Counted from the stretch's first letter, positions 1 through 10,019 are shown. The stretch is DNA of 64,000 nucleotides from Bacteroidales bacterium (GCA_003142255.1 PLLO01000006.1:1-64000), one strand, 5' to 3'. The notes: generated from the sequence alone by a model not told the origin. Numbers and translations are program-made.

Positions 1-699
1 CTGCTGCAGGCTAATACAGACACCATTGGCATATCCGGAGTATTGAATGTTAAGAATAATTTAGTTGTGAACGGGAATATTAACATTTCGGGAAATTACG
101 TTCAGGACACTTCCCTGGTTACCGATATGGATGGCAATACTTACAAAACGATCAGGATTGGACAACAGATCTGGATGGCTGAAGATTTAAAAACCACTAA
201 ATACAACAATGGGACAGCCATATTAAATGTAACTGATAATACAGAATGGGTTTCATTATCCGCACCAGGATACTGTTGGTACGATAATGATAAAGACACT
301 TATAAACCTTATGGAGCATTATATAACTGGTATACTGTAAGCGCAGGTAACCTTTGTCCACAGGGTTGGCACGTACCCGCCGATTTTGAATGGAATGAAC
401 TGTCAATCTTTTTAGGTGGCGAAGTCGTAGGCGGCCAGCTAAAAGAAATAGGCACTGACCATTGGGCAAGCCCGAACCAGGGGGCAACAAATGGAACCGG
501 CTTTACAGCCCTTCCCGGGGGCAGCCGCACCACTGACGGGTTCTTTGATGGTATTGGATTATACGAGAACTGGTGGACATCGACAGATTCAGAAGGATCT
601 GGTTATTATTGGTCGGTAAGCTACGATACCGACGGAGTAGGTTCGGGTGGCATGAGTTATACCAATGGTGCTGCTGTTCGTTGCCTCAAAGATTATTAA
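1..699 (+). CDS. FISUMP-domain surface protein, 5' end cut by the window edge
   Basis: The reading frame is open from base 1, so the gene begins outside the window. A TTG at base 43 could be read as a start but is internal. The first visible residues (about 1-45) resemble the 'DTIGISGVLNVKNNLVVNGNI' style of β-strand repeat found in tail-fibre-like secreted proteins of Bacteroidota. The rest matches the Fibrobacter succinogenes major paralogous (FISUMP) domain: 'DMDGNTYKTIRIGQQIWMAEDL' region, then 'ALYNWY', 'CPQGWHVP', 'TGFTALPGG', 'WWTST' and 'AAVRCLKD' near the end. The function of FISUMP domains is unknown; they are usually extracellular. The gene lies just upstream of four large repeat proteins and may be a further member of that cluster with a different C-terminal module (inference). 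Confidence 0.85.
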   Translation: MLQANTDTIGISGVLNVKNNLVVNGNINISGNYVQDTSLVTDMDGNTYKTIRIGQQIWMAEDLKTTKYNNGTAILNVTDNTEWVSLSAPGYCWYDNDKDTYKPYGALYNWYTVSAGNLCPQGWHVPADFEWNELSIFLGGEVVGGQLKEIGTDHWASPNQGATNGTGFTALPGGSRTTDGFFDGIGLYENWWTSTDSEGSGYYWSVSYDTDGVGSGGMSYTNGAAVRCLKDY

Positions 700-1146
700 C
701 CAGGTAAACAAGTGTATGTCTTACTCACTTTCAAAGCCATATTTATAATAATAACAGCGTTAACCAATTTCATACGATCACCAATAAAAGGGACGGGGTT
801 AAGTGGATTAAAATAAACTTGATCCCGAGTCGCTTCGCTCTCGGGATTTAGCTTCGCCGGGCTCCACTTTCCCGATGGATCGGGACAGGCTGTTCCGGTT
901 CGTCGTGGAATTTATCCCGCTAAAAGCGGGACTCCTCAACTTGCAAGATTTGCCCGACAAAAATCGCCTGTCGCCTGTTTTATATCATAATAATACATTT
1001 TCTCCATTCGTCAAAAATACTTGACATGTTTTTCTTTTTGACCTAACTTTCCTTTTAATTTATTTATTTTCAATTATTAACCAGACCATCGTCCTCCGAA
1101 GCCTTGGCGAAGGAGGGACTATCAAACGCCTTAAAACCTTTCTGTC
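700..1146. other. Intergenic region rich in short palindromes
   Basis: This gap of about 450 bases shows no convincing gene. It holds several short inverted repeats: ATCCCGAG at 822-829 with CTCGGGAT at 840-847, a CCCGCTAAAAGCGGG-type hairpin near 918-932, and an imperfect palindrome of the CCTCCGAAG...GCGAAGGAGG type at about 1091-1119. Such elements are dispersed between genes in Bacteroidota genomes. The promoter of the next gene lies at 1021-1051. Confidence 0.6.
1021..1051 (+). promoter_or_regulatory. Shared-type promoter for the first repeat protein
   Basis: TTGAC at 1021-1025 is followed by TAACTTTC at 1044-1051. The spacing fits the Bacteroidota -33/-7 promoter. The same arrangement precedes at least eight other genes in this window. 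Confidence 0.6.
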
Positions 1147-4137
1147 ATGAAAACCAAACTCCTCTTATCCTCACTTTTATCTTTTTACTTTTGTCTTTTA
1201 TCTTCCCAAGTTCCTCTTGGGTTTAATTACCAGGCCATAGCGCGCGATGGTTCCGGGACTATTATTGCCAATCAGTCAATGCCGGTAGAAATCACTCTCC
1301 AGACCTCTCTTACCGGCGGCACAATAATCTATAAGGAATTATTTTCTTCTATCAGCTCAAACCAGTTCGGAATGATCTCACTCGTTGTGGGAACAGGCAC
1401 CCAGACAGGAGGTTCGGCAACCTCATTTTCAGCGATCGACTGGAGTGCACAGACTCTATTCGTGAAAACGGCAGTCCAGTACCCGGGTTCAACCTGGACA
1501 ACCATGGGAACCAGCCAGGTGTGGGCTGTGCCATATTCACTTGTGGCAAAGAACATTGCTCCGCTCTCGAAGCTTGGAATAACCGGAACTACGACCGATA
1601 TGGAGGAGGCACTGTTTGAAGTTAAGAATCAGGCAGGCAATACCGTCTTTGCAGTCTATAATGAAGGAATAAGGGCTTACGTGGGCAACGGATCGTCAAA
1701 AGGCAAAAAGGGAGGATTTGCAGTTGGCGGTTACGATGCCACAAAGGGCACTACAATTTATGATCTTTTTGTATTAAACACCGACAGTGCGAGGCTCTAT
1801 TTTGACAGCAAACCAAATCTCAAAGGAGCGAGAGGCGGCTTTTCTGTCGGTGGATATGACATGACAAAAGGCGGCATACCTGTCCAGAATTATCTTGAAG
1901 TAAGCAAAGACAGTGTAAGAATATATATTGACAGCAATCCGCTGACCAAAGGTAAAAAGGGAGGATTTGCTGTTGGCGGATATGACATGACTAAAGGCAC
2001 GAATGACAATTACCTGAATGTGAATACAGATGCCACGGGTATAGTCAATCCCGTTAACAGGATTTTATGGTATCCTATTAAGAATGCTTTTCTTACCGGA
2101 AAAGTATTGGTAGAAGCTCCGGATAGTGTTGGTACTAACTCATTTGCTTCCGGGTTTGAATCAAAGGCAAAAGGCCAGTATTCTCAGGCATTAGGATACC
2201 AGGCTATAGCCCGGGGAAATTATTCTACCTCAATTGGTTACCAGTCTGTAGCAAATAAAGATAATTCTTTTGCTTTTGGACAATGGGCACAATCAAAAAA
2301 TCAAGAAAGTTATGCATTTGGCAGAGGAGCTATTGCAGAGGGATATAGAAGCTTTGCCTTTGGAAGTGCCGGAGTTGATACTGCCGGGACGACAACCGGG
2401 GTAACCTATGCCAGGGGTGATTATTCTTTCGCTATTGGACAGGGTTCCCAGGCGTTTGGTCACGGAGCTTTTGCTTTTGGACTTGCAGATGCCGCCAAAG
2501 GAGATTATTCAGTTGCAATGGGATACAAAACCAGTGCAAAGGGTGATTATTCAAGTGCGATGGGATGGGGTACCACGGCAATTGGATTGAACTCAACCAC
2601 AATGGGTTATTATGCCACAGCAATCGGAAACTATTCGACCTCAATTGGATCTTTTACATCAGCAAGCGGGTACAATTCAACCGCAATAGGCAATGGTAAT
2701 AAAGCAGGCGGAGCATATTCAACTGCCATGGGAATATTGACCATTGCAAACGGCGATATTTCAACCGCCATGGGCAATGAAGCCACAGCCAGCGGAAGTT
2801 CATCAACAGCTTTAGGGATGAATACATTAGCCAGTGGAAACATTTCAACCGCTATGGGATATGAGACCATAGCAAGCGGACAAGCTTCAACCGCAATGGG
2901 CTGGCAAACTGCAGCAAGCGGATCCAATTCAATCGCAATGGGGACTTCAACCATAGCAAGCAAAGACTATTCAACTGCAATGGGAACTGAAACTAATGCA
3001 ATAGGAAATTACTCAACCGCAATGGGATATAAAACCACAGCCAGCGGTCTCTATTCAACAGTAATGGGATATAAAGCCACGGCAAACCAAAACTCTTCAA
3101 CCGCAATGGGATATAATACAACAGCAAGCGGAGAAGCTTCAACCGCAATGGGATATGAATCCACAGCAAGCGGATACAATTCAACTGCAATGGGATATCG
3201 AACCAAAGCGATTGGAGACTATTCCGTAGCTACGGGAACAATTACCACGGCAAGCGGATACAATTCAATCACAACAGGCAATGGTACCACGGCAAGCGGA
3301 TACTATTCAACCGCTATGGGAGAACAAACTGTTGCAAGCGGTTATGTTTCAATTGCAACGGGAACCCAGACCAGTGCAACAGGAGGCAATTCAACCTCAA
3401 TAGGCAATGGTACCTCGGCAACAGGAAACAATTCAACTTCCATGGGATATTATACTATAGCAGGCGGACAGGTTTCGACCGCAATGGGATGGTATACAAA
3501 GGCTAAACCTTTTGCCTTGCTCGCTATAGGTCAGTATAATGATTCAACTTGCAGCGCCGGAGGAAGTACGGCATGGACAAATACCGATCCTGTATTTATA
3601 ATCGGCAATGGAACTGCTGATAACGCAAGAAGCAATGCGCTTACAGTTCTGAAAAATGGTTGCATCGGTTTACAATCCGTCATAAGCCCGACTTATGCTC
3701 TGCAGTTACCAAACAGTTCAACTGTTGGAGTTGGATCGGGAAGAGCTTATGCCTGGACGACATACTCCGATAGCCGTCTGAAAGAAAACCAGATGCCTCT
3801 CAGTTATGGCCTCAGTGAGGTGATGGAACTCTCTCCGAAACAATATGTGCATCATAGCAGCATTGACCAGTCAACATGGGCAGAAGAAAACATTCCAAAA
3901 ACAATAGGACTCATCGCCCAGGACGTATACAAGATAATTCCCGAAGCCGTCGATGTTCCTGAAAACAGTGCAACAGGACTCTGGGGCCTGAATTATGACA
4001 AGTTGATTCCGGTACTTGTAAAAGGCATGCAGGAACAACAGCAACAGATCGAAAGCCAGAAAAAGGAAATTGATGAGCTTAAAACCCTCGTCAACAGCCT
4101 TATTGCCAATCAGACAGCGCAGGTTAATAAACAGTAG
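1147..4137 (+). CDS. Secreted repeat protein A: YadA-head-like repeats plus S74-type chaperone domain
   Basis: This 996-residue protein has a signal peptide (about 1-20) and an N-terminal region shared with the next three genes. Three Gly-rich modules of about 42 residues follow (about 182-305), each with a GGFxVGGYDxTKG core and a DSxRxYxDS ending. Residues of about 331-789 form 32 repeats of 14 residues of the STAMGYxTxASG type, which resemble the head repeats of YadA-like adhesins. Near residue 873 SDSRLKEN marks a peptidase S74 (endosialidase-type) intramolecular chaperone domain, with GLIAQDV downstream. A C-terminal coiled coil ends in NQTAQVNKQ. In known families this layout gives a trimeric fibre whose chaperone may cleave itself off; the role here is inferred to be a surface fibre or adhesin. 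ATG at 1147 is supported by the MKTKLL start of its paralogues. Confidence 0.82.
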   Translation: MKTKLLLSSLLSFYFCLLSSQVPLGFNYQAIARDGSGTIIANQSMPVEITLQTSLTGGTIIYKELFSSISSNQFGMISLVVGTGTQTGGSATSFSAIDWSAQTLFVKTAVQYPGSTWTTMGTSQVWAVPYSLVAKNIAPLSKLGITGTTTDMEEALFEVKNQAGNTVFAVYNEGIRAYVGNGSSKGKKGGFAVGGYDATKGTTIYDLFVLNTDSARLYFDSKPNLKGARGGFSVGGYDMTKGGIPVQNYLEVSKDSVRIYIDSNPLTKGKKGGFAVGGYDMTKGTNDNYLNVNTDATGIVNPVNRILWYPIKNAFLTGKVLVEAPDSVGTNSFASGFESKAKGQYSQALGYQAIARGNYSTSIGYQSVANKDNSFAFGQWAQSKNQESYAFGRGAIAEGYRSFAFGSAGVDTAGTTTGVTYARGDYSFAIGQGSQAFGHGAFAFGLADAAKGDYSVAMGYKTSAKGDYSSAMGWGTTAIGLNSTTMGYYATAIGNYSTSIGSFTSASGYNSTAIGNGNKAGGAYSTAMGILTIANGDISTAMGNEATASGSSSTALGMNTLASGNISTAMGYETIASGQASTAMGWQTAASGSNSIAMGTSTIASKDYSTAMGTETNAIGNYSTAMGYKTTASGLYSTVMGYKATANQNSSTAMGYNTTASGEASTAMGYESTASGYNSTAMGYRTKAIGDYSVATGTITTASGYNSITTGNGTTASGYYSTAMGEQTVASGYVSIATGTQTSATGGNSTSIGNGTSATGNNSTSMGYYTIAGGQVSTAMGWYTKAKPFALLAIGQYNDSTCSAGGSTAWTNTDPVFIIGNGTADNARSNALTVLKNGCIGLQSVISPTYALQLPNSSTVGVGSGRAYAWTTYSDSRLKENQMPLSYGLSEVMELSPKQYVHHSSIDQSTWAEENIPKTIGLIAQDVYKIIPEAVDVPENSATGLWGLNYDKLIPVLVKGMQEQQQQIESQKKEIDELKTLVNSLIANQTAQVNKQ

Positions 4138-4158
4138 TTGGTCATTCGTCAAAAAAAC

Positions 4159-4189
4159 TTGATTTGCCTGTTTTTCTGTTTTAACTTGC
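4159..4189 (+). promoter_or_regulatory. Shared-type promoter for repeat protein B
   Basis: TTGA at 4159-4162 and TAACTTGC at 4182-4189 are spaced as in the promoter of the preceding gene. The flanking bases CGTCAAAAA just upstream are also shared with the promoters at 1021 and 7516. Confidence 0.55.
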
Positions 4190-4296
4190 TTTTGTAAATA
4201 TTTGTTTTCGATTATTAACCAGGTCATCGGTCGCAGGAGGCCAACCCGGTTTTGTCTTTGTGCCCTTGAGCCGTTGCGCCTTTAAGCCTTTCTGTC

Positions 4297-7281
4297 ATGA
4301 AAACAAAACTCCTCCTCTGCTTTTTACTTTTTCCTTTTGCCTTTTTCCTTTCGCCTTGCACCGCCCAGGTGCCAATGGGCTTCAACTACCAGGCCATAGC
4401 GCGCGATGGTTCCGGGTCTATTATTGCCAATCAGTCAATGCCTGTTGAAATCACCCTGCAGACTTCCCTTATCGGCGGCACATTAATCTATAAGGAACTG
4501 TTTGCTTCAATCAGCTCAAACCAGTTCGGAATGATCTCACTCGTTGTGGGAACAGGCACCCAGACAGGAGGTTCGGCAACCTCATTTTCATCGATCGACT
4601 GGAGTGCACAGACTCTATTCGTGAAAACGGCAGTCCAGTACCCTGGTTCAACCTGGACAACCATGGGAACCAGCCAGGTGTGGGCTGTGCCATATTCGCT
4701 TGTGGCAAAGAACATTGCTCCACTCTCTAAGCTCGGTATAACCGGAACTACGACCGATATGGAGGAGGCACTGTTTGAAGTTAAGAATCAGGCAGGCAAT
4801 ACCGTCTTTGCGGTCTATAATGAAGGTATCAGGGCTTATGTCGGGAATGGAGACGCAAAAGGAGCAAAGGGTGGATTTTCCGTGGGTGGCTATGACGCAA
4901 CAAAAGGCACTACGATATATGACCTTTTTACATTAAACACTGACAGTGCGAGGATCTATGTTGACAGCAAACCAAACCTCAAAGGAGTGAGAGGCGGCTT
5001 TTCGGTCGGCGGATATGATATGACAAAAGGCGGCATACCTGTCCAGAATTATCTTGAAGTAAGTAAAGACAGTGTCAGAATATATATTGACAGCAATCCT
5101 CTGACCAAAGGCAAAAAAGGTGGGTTTTCTGTTGGAGGATATGATATGACTAAAGGAGGAATACCAGCCCAGGATTACATGCATGTAAGCAAAGACAGCG
5201 TCAGGGTTTATGTTGACAGTAATCCTGCAACCAAAGGTAAAAGAGGGGGCTTTGCAGTCGGTGGATATGATTTGACTAAAGGCGGTGTAACAATAAACAA
5301 GTTTTTAGCTGTGAATCCTGACAGTACAAGGATTTTTACTACTGATGCCAATAAAGGCTTTGGTGTCGGAAGTCTTTCGACCGGAGTTGCCACGAGTTAC
5401 CTTAAGCTTACTCCTGAAAACTATTTTATCGGACACCAAAGCGGTAAAGCAACTACAACAGGAAAATATAACTCGTTCCTTGGATATCAGACCGGATTAT
5501 CAAACACGACAGGAGGATACAATACAATCCTTGGGTACCAGGCAGGCTATACCAATTCAGTAGGGACTTATAATGTGTTTTTAGGTTATAAAGCGGGTTA
5601 TTTTTCAACCTCTTCATATAATACTTTCCTTGGTTACCAGGCCGGTATTACAAATACAATTGGCGAGTATAATGCTTTCATTGGTTATAATACCGGTCTA
5701 TCCAATACATCCGGATCGAACAACGTTTTTCTTGGAAATGAAAGCGGAAGGTCAAATATTACAGGATCATTCAATACCTTCCTTGGTTATCAGGCTGGCT
5801 ATACAAATGATGCAAGCTATAATTCATTTATAGGTTATCAGGCTGGTCTCGCCAATACTTCAGGAAGATATAATGTATTCTTAGGATTTACCGCTGGTTA
5901 CAAAAATACTGTTGGAGAAGAAAATGTATTTGTGGGTGAAGAGGCAGGACATGAAAATACCACAGGCAATTTAAATACTTTCATAGGAAAGGATGCGGGG
6001 TATTTAAATACTGAAGGATACAGAAATGTATTCTTAGGATGGACAACTGGTCTGCATAACACTACAGGAGCTCAAAATGTCTTATTAGGTGATATTGCAG
6101 GTTACAGTAATACAACTGGTTGCAGTAATGTTTGTGTCGGACCTGGCGCTGGATTCGGTCTGAAAACAGGCTATTTAAACATATGCATTGGTAGTAATGC
6201 AGGCTTAAGTTATCCAAATTATATATTATCTGGCTGGAGAAACGTCTTTGTCGGCTGTGATGCTGGTCAAGCGATTACATCGGGAGAAGACAATGTTATG
6301 GTTGGTCCGCTGGCAGGACAAGCAAATGATGTGGGCAGCAGAAATGTATATATTGGAGATGATGCAGCACAATATAATATTTCCGGGAATGACAATGTGA
6401 TTATTGGCTCGTATGCAGGACAAAATATTACTGCCGGTTCAAATAATATATTTATTGGCCAATATGCGGGGCCCAGTATTACCGGGTCAAATTTATTATA
6501 TATAAATAATTCTACTACCTATACAAACACCCCTTTAATCTGGGGGGACTTTAATGCCAGGATCTTGAACTTTAATGGTAAGGTTGGAATTGGAACTACA
6601 AGCCCAACTGCGAAACTTCATATTCAAGGCAGTACACCGACAGATGCTGTTATTTTACTCCAGCCTTCAGCATGGAATAGTACCAGTGATTATGGAGAAT
6701 TGCGTTTTGGTGATATTTCTCATTATATCAGAGGTCAATTTAATACAGGGATGACATTTTATGATTATAATTGTTTTTATTTCGCAAATGCAAATGTCGG
6801 GATCGGAACCTCTACTCCAGGATATAAGTTGACAGTCAACGGAACAACATGGTGCTCCTCCGGTGGCTGGACAGGCTCAGACATAAGGTGGAAGAAAAAT
6901 ATATCTGAAATCAATGATGTACTCATCAATGTATTAGCATTAAAACCCGTTACATACCAATTGAGAGCCGATGAGTTTCCAGAAATGAATTTTACAAATG
7001 ACGTCCAGATTGGTTTAATTGCACAGGATGTTGAAAAAGTATTTCCAAACCTGGTCATGACAGATAACAAGGGCTATAAAGCAGTTTCTTATGAAAAACT
7101 CTCTGTAATCCTGCTTGAAGGTATGAAAGAACAGCAAATGCAGATTGAATCCTACAAATCAGAGATTCAAACATTCCGGACTAAGGTCAACCAGATCGAA
7201 TCCCAGCAAAAGGAAATAGATGAGCTTAAAACCCTTGTCAATAGCCTAATAGCCAATCAGACAGCACAGGTGAATAAATAG
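4297..7281 (+). CDS. Secreted repeat protein B: FLGYQAG-type repeats plus S74-type chaperone domain
   Basis: This 994-residue paralogue of the preceding gene has a signal peptide ending near CTAQ. The first 180 residues are almost identical to those of protein A. Four copies of the 42-residue GGFxVGGYDxTKG module follow (about 183-355). From about residue 369 to 735 there are 21 repeats of about 17 residues with a [VST]F[LI]GYxAGxxNTxG pattern, unlike the 14-residue repeats of protein A. SDIRWKKNI at about 860 and IGLIAQDVEKVFP mark an S74-type chaperone domain. The C-terminal coiled coil (about 945-994) matches those of A and D. It is inferred to be an oligomeric surface fibre whose shaft was exchanged between shared ends. 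An ATG at 4260 opens a different frame and is not the start. Confidence 0.82.
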   Translation: MKTKLLLCFLLFPFAFFLSPCTAQVPMGFNYQAIARDGSGSIIANQSMPVEITLQTSLIGGTLIYKELFASISSNQFGMISLVVGTGTQTGGSATSFSSIDWSAQTLFVKTAVQYPGSTWTTMGTSQVWAVPYSLVAKNIAPLSKLGITGTTTDMEEALFEVKNQAGNTVFAVYNEGIRAYVGNGDAKGAKGGFSVGGYDATKGTTIYDLFTLNTDSARIYVDSKPNLKGVRGGFSVGGYDMTKGGIPVQNYLEVSKDSVRIYIDSNPLTKGKKGGFSVGGYDMTKGGIPAQDYMHVSKDSVRVYVDSNPATKGKRGGFAVGGYDLTKGGVTINKFLAVNPDSTRIFTTDANKGFGVGSLSTGVATSYLKLTPENYFIGHQSGKATTTGKYNSFLGYQTGLSNTTGGYNTILGYQAGYTNSVGTYNVFLGYKAGYFSTSSYNTFLGYQAGITNTIGEYNAFIGYNTGLSNTSGSNNVFLGNESGRSNITGSFNTFLGYQAGYTNDASYNSFIGYQAGLANTSGRYNVFLGFTAGYKNTVGEENVFVGEEAGHENTTGNLNTFIGKDAGYLNTEGYRNVFLGWTTGLHNTTGAQNVLLGDIAGYSNTTGCSNVCVGPGAGFGLKTGYLNICIGSNAGLSYPNYILSGWRNVFVGCDAGQAITSGEDNVMVGPLAGQANDVGSRNVYIGDDAAQYNISGNDNVIIGSYAGQNITAGSNNIFIGQYAGPSITGSNLLYINNSTTYTNTPLIWGDFNARILNFNGKVGIGTTSPTAKLHIQGSTPTDAVILLQPSAWNSTSDYGELRFGDISHYIRGQFNTGMTFYDYNCFYFANANVGIGTSTPGYKLTVNGTTWCSSGGWTGSDIRWKKNISEINDVLINVLALKPVTYQLRADEFPEMNFTNDVQIGLIAQDVEKVFPNLVMTDNKGYKAVSYEKLSVILLEGMKEQQMQIESYKSEIQTFRTKVNQIESQQKEIDELKTLVNSLIANQTAQVNK

Positions 7282-7674
7282 TAGCTGGCCAATCAGGGCA
7301 AAGAAGCAGAGAGATATCATATGTGAAGCACTAACCCCGGGCATATAGCGGCTACCGGTTACCGGCAACCGTAAGAATAAAAGAAGATCCCGGTTGGAGC
7401 TTATTGATTCCTCGCTTTGGCCCGCACTCTTCATGCCGTTCGGAAGCTGACGCCTGATGCCCGTCGCCTGTAATACATTATAAATAATACATATCCATCC
7501 GCTCGTCAAAAAAACTTGACTCGTTTCCCTTTTTGTTCTAACTTTCCTTTCAGTTTATTTTCGTTTCAGCAATTAATTGTTAAACCAAAGGCTATTTGAC
7601 ATTACACCCTAATGCCTTAAAACCGTAACGCCTTAATGCCGTAATGCCTTTTGAGCCTTTAAGCCTCTCTTCCC
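7282..7674. other. Intergenic region with REP-like relic and promoter
   Basis: No gene is visible. ACTAACCCCGGGC near 7330-7342 matches the outer part of the REP elements at 22.3-23.6 kb and looks like a decayed copy. The promoter at 7516-7546 follows. The leader just before the next gene holds short repeats of the type CCTTAATGCCGTAATGCC at about 7610-7650. Confidence 0.5.
7516..7546 (+). promoter_or_regulatory. Shared-type promoter for repeat protein C
   Basis: TTGAC at 7516-7520 and TAACTTTC at 7539-7546 have the same spacing and near-identical surroundings to the promoter at 1021-1051. Confidence 0.6.
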
Positions 7675-9969
7675 ATGAAAACAAAACTCCTCTTCTGCTT
7701 TTTACTTTTTCCTTTCGTCTTTTTCCTTTCGCCTTGCACCGCTCAGGTGCCAATGGGCTTCAACTACCAGGCCATAGCGCGCGATGGTTCCGGGACTATT
7801 ATTGCCAATCAGTCAATGCCGGTAGAAATCACTCTCCAGACCTCTCTTACCGGCGGCACAATAATCTATAAGGAATTATTTTCTTCTATCAGCTCAAACC
7901 AGTTCGGGCTGATCACTCTTGTTGTAGGAACCGGGACGCAGACCGGGGGTTCGGCAGCTTCATTTTCAGCAATTGACTGGAGTGCACAGACACTCTTCCT
8001 GAAAACGGCAGTCCAGTACCCGGGTTTGACCTGGACAACCATGGGAACCAGCCAGGTGTGGGCTGTCCCATATTCGCTGGTGGCAAAGAATATTGCTCCA
8101 CTCTCAAAGCTTGGGATAACAGGAACCACCTCCGACATGGAAGAGGCACTGTTTGAAGTGAAGAACCATGCCGGGCAGACAGTCTTTGCAGTCTATAATG
8201 AAGGGATCAGGGCTTATGTAGGGAACGGTAATGCAAAAGGAGTAAAGGGAGGATTTTCTGTAGGAGGCTATGATGCTACAAAAGGCACTACAGTATATGA
8301 CCTTCTTACATTAAGTACTGATAGTGCCAGGCTCTATTTTGACAGCAAGCCTACATTAAAGGGTGCAAAGGGAGGTTTCTCCGTCGGTGGATATGACATG
8401 ACAAAAGATGGCACATCTGTCCGGAATTATTTTGATATAAGTGCCGATAGCATCAGAGCATATATTGATACCAGCAAGGTTAAAGGTGCTAAAGGAGGTT
8501 TTGCCGTTGGAGGATTTGATGCGACTAAAGGTTATACCAGACTTTTTATGGGAATGACGCCCAAGAATTATTTCATTGGGGAGGGAAGCGGGTCAAATAA
8601 TACATCAGGAATTTATAATTCATTTATCGGATATCAGACAGGTCTGTACAATACATCAGGAGCAAATAATGCTTTCGTTGGATATCAGAGCGGATACAAA
8701 AATAATGTTGGGAACAATAATCTTTTCCTGGGTTACCAAAGTGGCTACAGCAACACCGGAGGCAGTTTCAACTCATTCCTCGGTTATAAAGCAGGCTATT
8801 CAAATACAACTGGAACCTCTAATACATTCCTTGGCAGTTATACAGGAACAGGCAATATCGGGGGGAATGACAACACATTTCTTGGATTCAACGCTGGTTT
8901 TAAAAATACAACAGGGAATGCCAATAACTTCATCGGTACCCGAAGCGGATTAAATAACCTTGGGGGCAGCAATAATGTTTTTCTTGGAACAGAAAGCGGA
9001 TATTCAAATTCAGCCGGAAATTTTAATATTATGATCGGATATCAGGCTGGTTATTCGAACATATCCGGGAGTTACAACAATTTTCTGGGATACCAGGCAG
9101 GGAAGGCAAATTCCGGAGGCCAGTATAATACCATCATAGGTTATCAGGCCGGGGTATCCAACACAGATGGCGGACAAAACGTCTTTCTTGGACATACTGC
9201 AGGATACAACAACCAAACCGGCGATGACAATGTGTTTATCGGTACCCTTGCTGGTCATGATAACACCACGGGAAAGCAGAATGTCTTTCTTGGTACATTG
9301 TCGGGGAATAAAAATAATTCACTGGGGAATGTTTTTATAGGGTGGGCTGCCGGTATGAATAATACGTCAGGGCAGGAGAATGTATTCCTGGGACAGGGTG
9401 CAGGCATGAATAATACAACATTTGGAGGTAATACTTTTATCGGTGCAAGTGCCGGTACATATTTTAGTACTGGTGGCAACAACACTTTTGTTGGTTTTTA
9501 TGCCGGCTGGGGAAACAGTTCAGGAGCATCTGGAAGTGTGAATGTTATTGTCGGTGAGACATCCGGATCAGCATTGACCTCAGGTTGGGCCAATACCTTT
9601 ATTGGTTCCAGGTCGGGGTATACAATTTCTTCCGGCAGCGAGAATGTTTTCCTTGGCCAGGCAGCAGGATATAACAGCAATGGAACAAAAAACGTGTTTA
9701 TAGGTTACAATGCCGGATTTGGAGAGACCATGGGAAATGAAAAACTGTATATTGAAAACTCGAATGCCGACAGCAATAATGCTCTTATTTACGGGGAATT
9801 TGACAATGATATTATTAAGCTTAACGGAACTGTAACTATCCGTGATGTGCTTAAATTGAAACCCAGAACGACTGCTCCGTCTTCCGCATCTGAAGGAGAT
9901 ATATATTATAATTCAACGACTCATAAACTGATGGTATTTGATGGCACTTCGTGGATGGCATGCTGGTAG
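7675..9969 (+). CDS. Secreted repeat protein C: FLGYQAG-type repeats, no S74 domain
   Basis: This 764-residue protein has the same signal peptide and N-terminal region as A and B and three 42-residue GGFxVGG[YF]D modules (about 183-290). About 23 repeats of 17 residues follow (about 300-695), of the same type as in B but with their own sequence. It differs from its neighbours at the end. After the repeats and a short LYIENS...ALIYGEFDN stretch it closes with about 40 residues containing KLKPRTTAPSSASEGDIYYN. There is no S74 chaperone domain and no coiled coil. The stop is followed directly by the promoter of protein D, so the missing end is not simply displaced downstream. How this member folds or is anchored is unknown. 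Confidence 0.8.
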   Translation: MKTKLLFCFLLFPFVFFLSPCTAQVPMGFNYQAIARDGSGTIIANQSMPVEITLQTSLTGGTIIYKELFSSISSNQFGLITLVVGTGTQTGGSAASFSAIDWSAQTLFLKTAVQYPGLTWTTMGTSQVWAVPYSLVAKNIAPLSKLGITGTTSDMEEALFEVKNHAGQTVFAVYNEGIRAYVGNGNAKGVKGGFSVGGYDATKGTTVYDLLTLSTDSARLYFDSKPTLKGAKGGFSVGGYDMTKDGTSVRNYFDISADSIRAYIDTSKVKGAKGGFAVGGFDATKGYTRLFMGMTPKNYFIGEGSGSNNTSGIYNSFIGYQTGLYNTSGANNAFVGYQSGYKNNVGNNNLFLGYQSGYSNTGGSFNSFLGYKAGYSNTTGTSNTFLGSYTGTGNIGGNDNTFLGFNAGFKNTTGNANNFIGTRSGLNNLGGSNNVFLGTESGYSNSAGNFNIMIGYQAGYSNISGSYNNFLGYQAGKANSGGQYNTIIGYQAGVSNTDGGQNVFLGHTAGYNNQTGDDNVFIGTLAGHDNTTGKQNVFLGTLSGNKNNSLGNVFIGWAAGMNNTSGQENVFLGQGAGMNNTTFGGNTFIGASAGTYFSTGGNNTFVGFYAGWGNSSGASGSVNVIVGETSGSALTSGWANTFIGSRSGYTISSGSENVFLGQAAGYNSNGTKNVFIGYNAGFGETMGNEKLYIENSNADSNNALIYGEFDNDIIKLNGTVTIRDVLKLKPRTTAPSSASEGDIYYNSTTHKLMVFDGTSWMACW

Positions 9970-9987
9970 ATATATTTTGGTCCGGTG

Positions 9988-10019
9988 TTGTCCATGTTGC
10001 CCTTTAAATTATAACTTTC
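9988..10019 (+). promoter_or_regulatory. Shared-type promoter for repeat protein D
   Basis: TTGTC begins at 9988 and TAACTTTC lies at 10012-10019, with the usual spacing. A transcript starting about seven bases after the -7 box leaves almost no leader before the ATG at 10030, which favours the ATG at 10060. Confidence 0.5.

Noticed and set aside
2631-2963. Open frames on the opposite strand of the repeat genes
   Set aside because: They arise from the low-complexity coding repeats, show repeated hydrophobic patterns with no family match, and have no promoter of their own.
2139-3515. CRISPR-like 42-base periodicity in the first fibre gene
   Set aside because: The repeats are in frame, code for a 14-residue pattern, and vary at codon third positions as coding repeats do.
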